From: Nitrososphaerales archaeon
GTDB taxonomy: Archaea > Thermoproteota > Nitrososphaeria > Nitrososphaerales > Nitrososphaeraceae
Length of the DNA: 15,111 bases
Direction of reading: 5' to 3'
NCBI GenBank assembly: GCA_029237515.1
Contig: JARBAV010000185.1
Span: 1-15,111, forward strand
Shown here: one piece after another, positions 13,934-15,111 of the stretch
Layout of the letters: every line of letters starts with the position of its first letter
Position numbering within the stretch: position 1 is the stretch's first letter
Translations under genes and position numbers: made by a program
Notes under the pieces: generated by a model
Told to the model about the DNA's origin: nothing
What the model saw: only the letters and a program-made list of their open reading frames with translations
Database searches by the model: none

Positions 13934-15111
13934 TCATACGTTATGTGTATGTCCTTCGTTATCCAGTGGTTTAATCCAAGACCAATACCTTTTCTGTAGT
14001 CCTTCATCGTAGATGATAGGTAAACGGACCTGAAAATGGGTCTCTCCGGGGCGAGAGTATACACGAATGTCCCCTCCATGTGTTTCTGTCACAATCCTAT
14101 GACTGATACTCAATCCAAGCCCGGTACCTTTGCCTAAATCCTTAGTTGTGAAAAACGGCTCAAAAATCCGTGGTTTTACATCTTCTGGGATACCTTGACT
14201 CCCATTATCTACTATTTCAACAAGTATATGATCATTACCCTCGTTTCTGGTGCGAATTGATATAGTTCCATGCTCTCCTACACCGTCAATAGCATTATCT
14301 ATTAAATTTGTCCATACTTGATTTAGCTCGTTACCAAAGGCATTAACGTGTGGCAAATTAGAATCATATTCTCGAATAATAGTTATGTCAGCTTTCCTTA
14401 TTTTATGTTGCAGAATTGTCAATGTGCTCTCTATTCCCTTATGGACATCAACATCCTGAAGAGGGGCTTGATCCATATATGAATATGATTTCACTGCCGA
14501 GACTAAGTCACTAATACGAGTAGTACTACTTTTGATTTCATAAAGTAATTGATCTACTTTTGTCGTAGTTGTAATCCAGTTCAAGACATCCTTTAGATTT
14601 TTATCCGTCAGATCACCATTGGTCATCTTGTGCTCCTTTTGTGGTTGCGGTGAAGTTAAATTGATAGTTTTAGCGATCTCATTCAAATCCTTTGTAGTGA
14701 ACCCTCCTGTAGTCAAGTCAGATGCTATTTTCCATCCTTCATCAATACCATGAGATTCAAGCCAGTTGATGATCCCTTCCTCAATTTCACTTTGTTTTAT
14801 AGGATCGTCTGTGTCATTAGCAATAGAAGTAGAATTACTATTAAGAGTCTGTCGGGATACAGAAGACCGATCAAGGTTTTGAACATTATCTCTCAAACTA
14901 GAAATGTATGACCATTGTGCAGGAGTTAGTCCTTGTTCCCCATTCAGCTTACGTACTAGAGATCTCCATTCTTGAATGGATTCAGATAATTGTGTTACTG
15001 ACCTATTAGCTGCTGCTGCAGGATTATTCAACTCGTGAGCAAGACCAGCAGCTAGTCCACCAAGCGCAATAAGCTTCTGGTTATGTTGTAACACTGTTTC
15101 CAATGTTTTAA
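13934..15111 (-). CDS. Histidine kinase, C-terminal part (N-terminus beyond right edge)
   Basis: The frame is open to the window edge, so the start is outside; the TTG at 15103 is only the first possible start inside. [20 protein letters not shown] (15-34) is the phosphoacceptor H-box with His23. After an unusually long insert (about 35-185), [17 protein letters not shown] (198-214) and the [15 protein letters not shown]-box (260-273) follow. The ATP site continues with [20 protein letters not shown] and [10 protein letters not shown]. The [12 protein letters not shown] and [12 protein letters not shown] strings match a kinase family whose bacterial members, as I recall, bear an N-terminal cyclic-nucleotide-binding or FHA-type input domain. 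No response regulator is in the window. The bases look less AT-rich than those of its neighbours. Confidence 0.9.
   Translation of the reverse strand, partial: KTLETVLQHNQKLIALGGLAAGLAHELNNPAAAANRSVTQLSESIQEWRSLVRKLNGEQGLTPAQWSYISSLRDNVQNLDRSSVSRQTLNSNSTSIANDTDDPIKQSEIEEGIINWLESHGIDEGWKIASDLTTGGFTTKDLNEIAKTINLTSPQPQKEHKMTNGDLTDKNLKDVLNWITTTTKVDQLLYEIKSSTTRISDLVSAVKSYSYMDQAPLQDVDVHKGIESTLTILQHKIRKADITIIREYDSNLPHVNAFGNELNQVWTNLIDNAIDGVGEHGTISIRTRNEGNDHILVEIVDNGSQGIPEDVKPRIFEPFFTTKDLGKGTGLGLSISHRIVTETHGGDIRVYSRPGETHFQVRLPIIYDEGLQKRYWSWIKPLDNEGHTHNV

Overview
The window looks like a stretch of an AT-rich archaeal chromosome. The best fit is a soil ammonia-oxidising thaumarchaeote (Nitrososphaeria, Nitrososphaera/Nitrosocosmicus-like). 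This is an inference from family recognition, not from a database search. It rests on a degenerate integrase of a type I associate with that lineage, a small membrane protein opening with an R-P-P-A-V-T-I-I-A-I-L stretch, TATA-like boxes close to start codons with few Shine-Dalgarno sequences, and long gene-poor spacers full of decayed coding sequence. No rRNA, tRNA or CRISPR array was seen.

Left part (1-5.3 kb): an interrupted coiled-coil gene runs off the left edge. A small membrane protein follows, divergent from a 182-aa soluble helical protein of unknown function. Next come a GC-richer gene relic, a ten-helix membrane protein with a cytoplasmic tail, an FprA/ODP-type diiron metallo-beta-lactamase-fold protein, a small zinc-ribbon protein and a short membrane protein whose start appears frameshifted.

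Middle (5.3-9.6 kb): a frameshifted gene of unknown family converges on a confident YjbQ/UPF0047 protein. An FAD-dependent NAD(P)H dehydrogenase of the NDH-2 superfamily and a hemerythrin-like HHE protein follow on the same strand. The diiron protein, the dehydrogenase and the hemerythrin-like protein suggest an oxygen/redox theme, but the spacers are long and there is no tight operon. Between 8.7 and 9.6 kb lies the wreck of a tyrosine-recombinase (integrase) gene.

Right part (9.6-15.1 kb): a small membrane-anchored protein is broken by a -1 frameshift in an A-run and is followed by a second membrane relic with an internal TGA. The main gene is a 653-aa K+ channel/transporter of the TrkH/KtrB family with two CBS domains fused to its N-terminus. 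After it, on the minus strand, are a LysE-family exporter with a perfect 12-bp palindrome at its start, a relic of a second LysE gene, and the C-terminal part of a histidine kinase. The kinase matches a family that in bacteria usually carries an N-terminal cyclic-nucleotide-binding domain; its N-terminus lies beyond the right edge.

The most notable features are the CBS-TrkH fusion and the number of genes broken by one base, often in or beside short homopolymers (near 4.8-5.2, 5.3-5.8, 9.9 and perhaps 12.6 kb). These breaks are either real gene decay beside an old integration site or homopolymer errors in the assembly. I did not find a convincing new multi-gene system.
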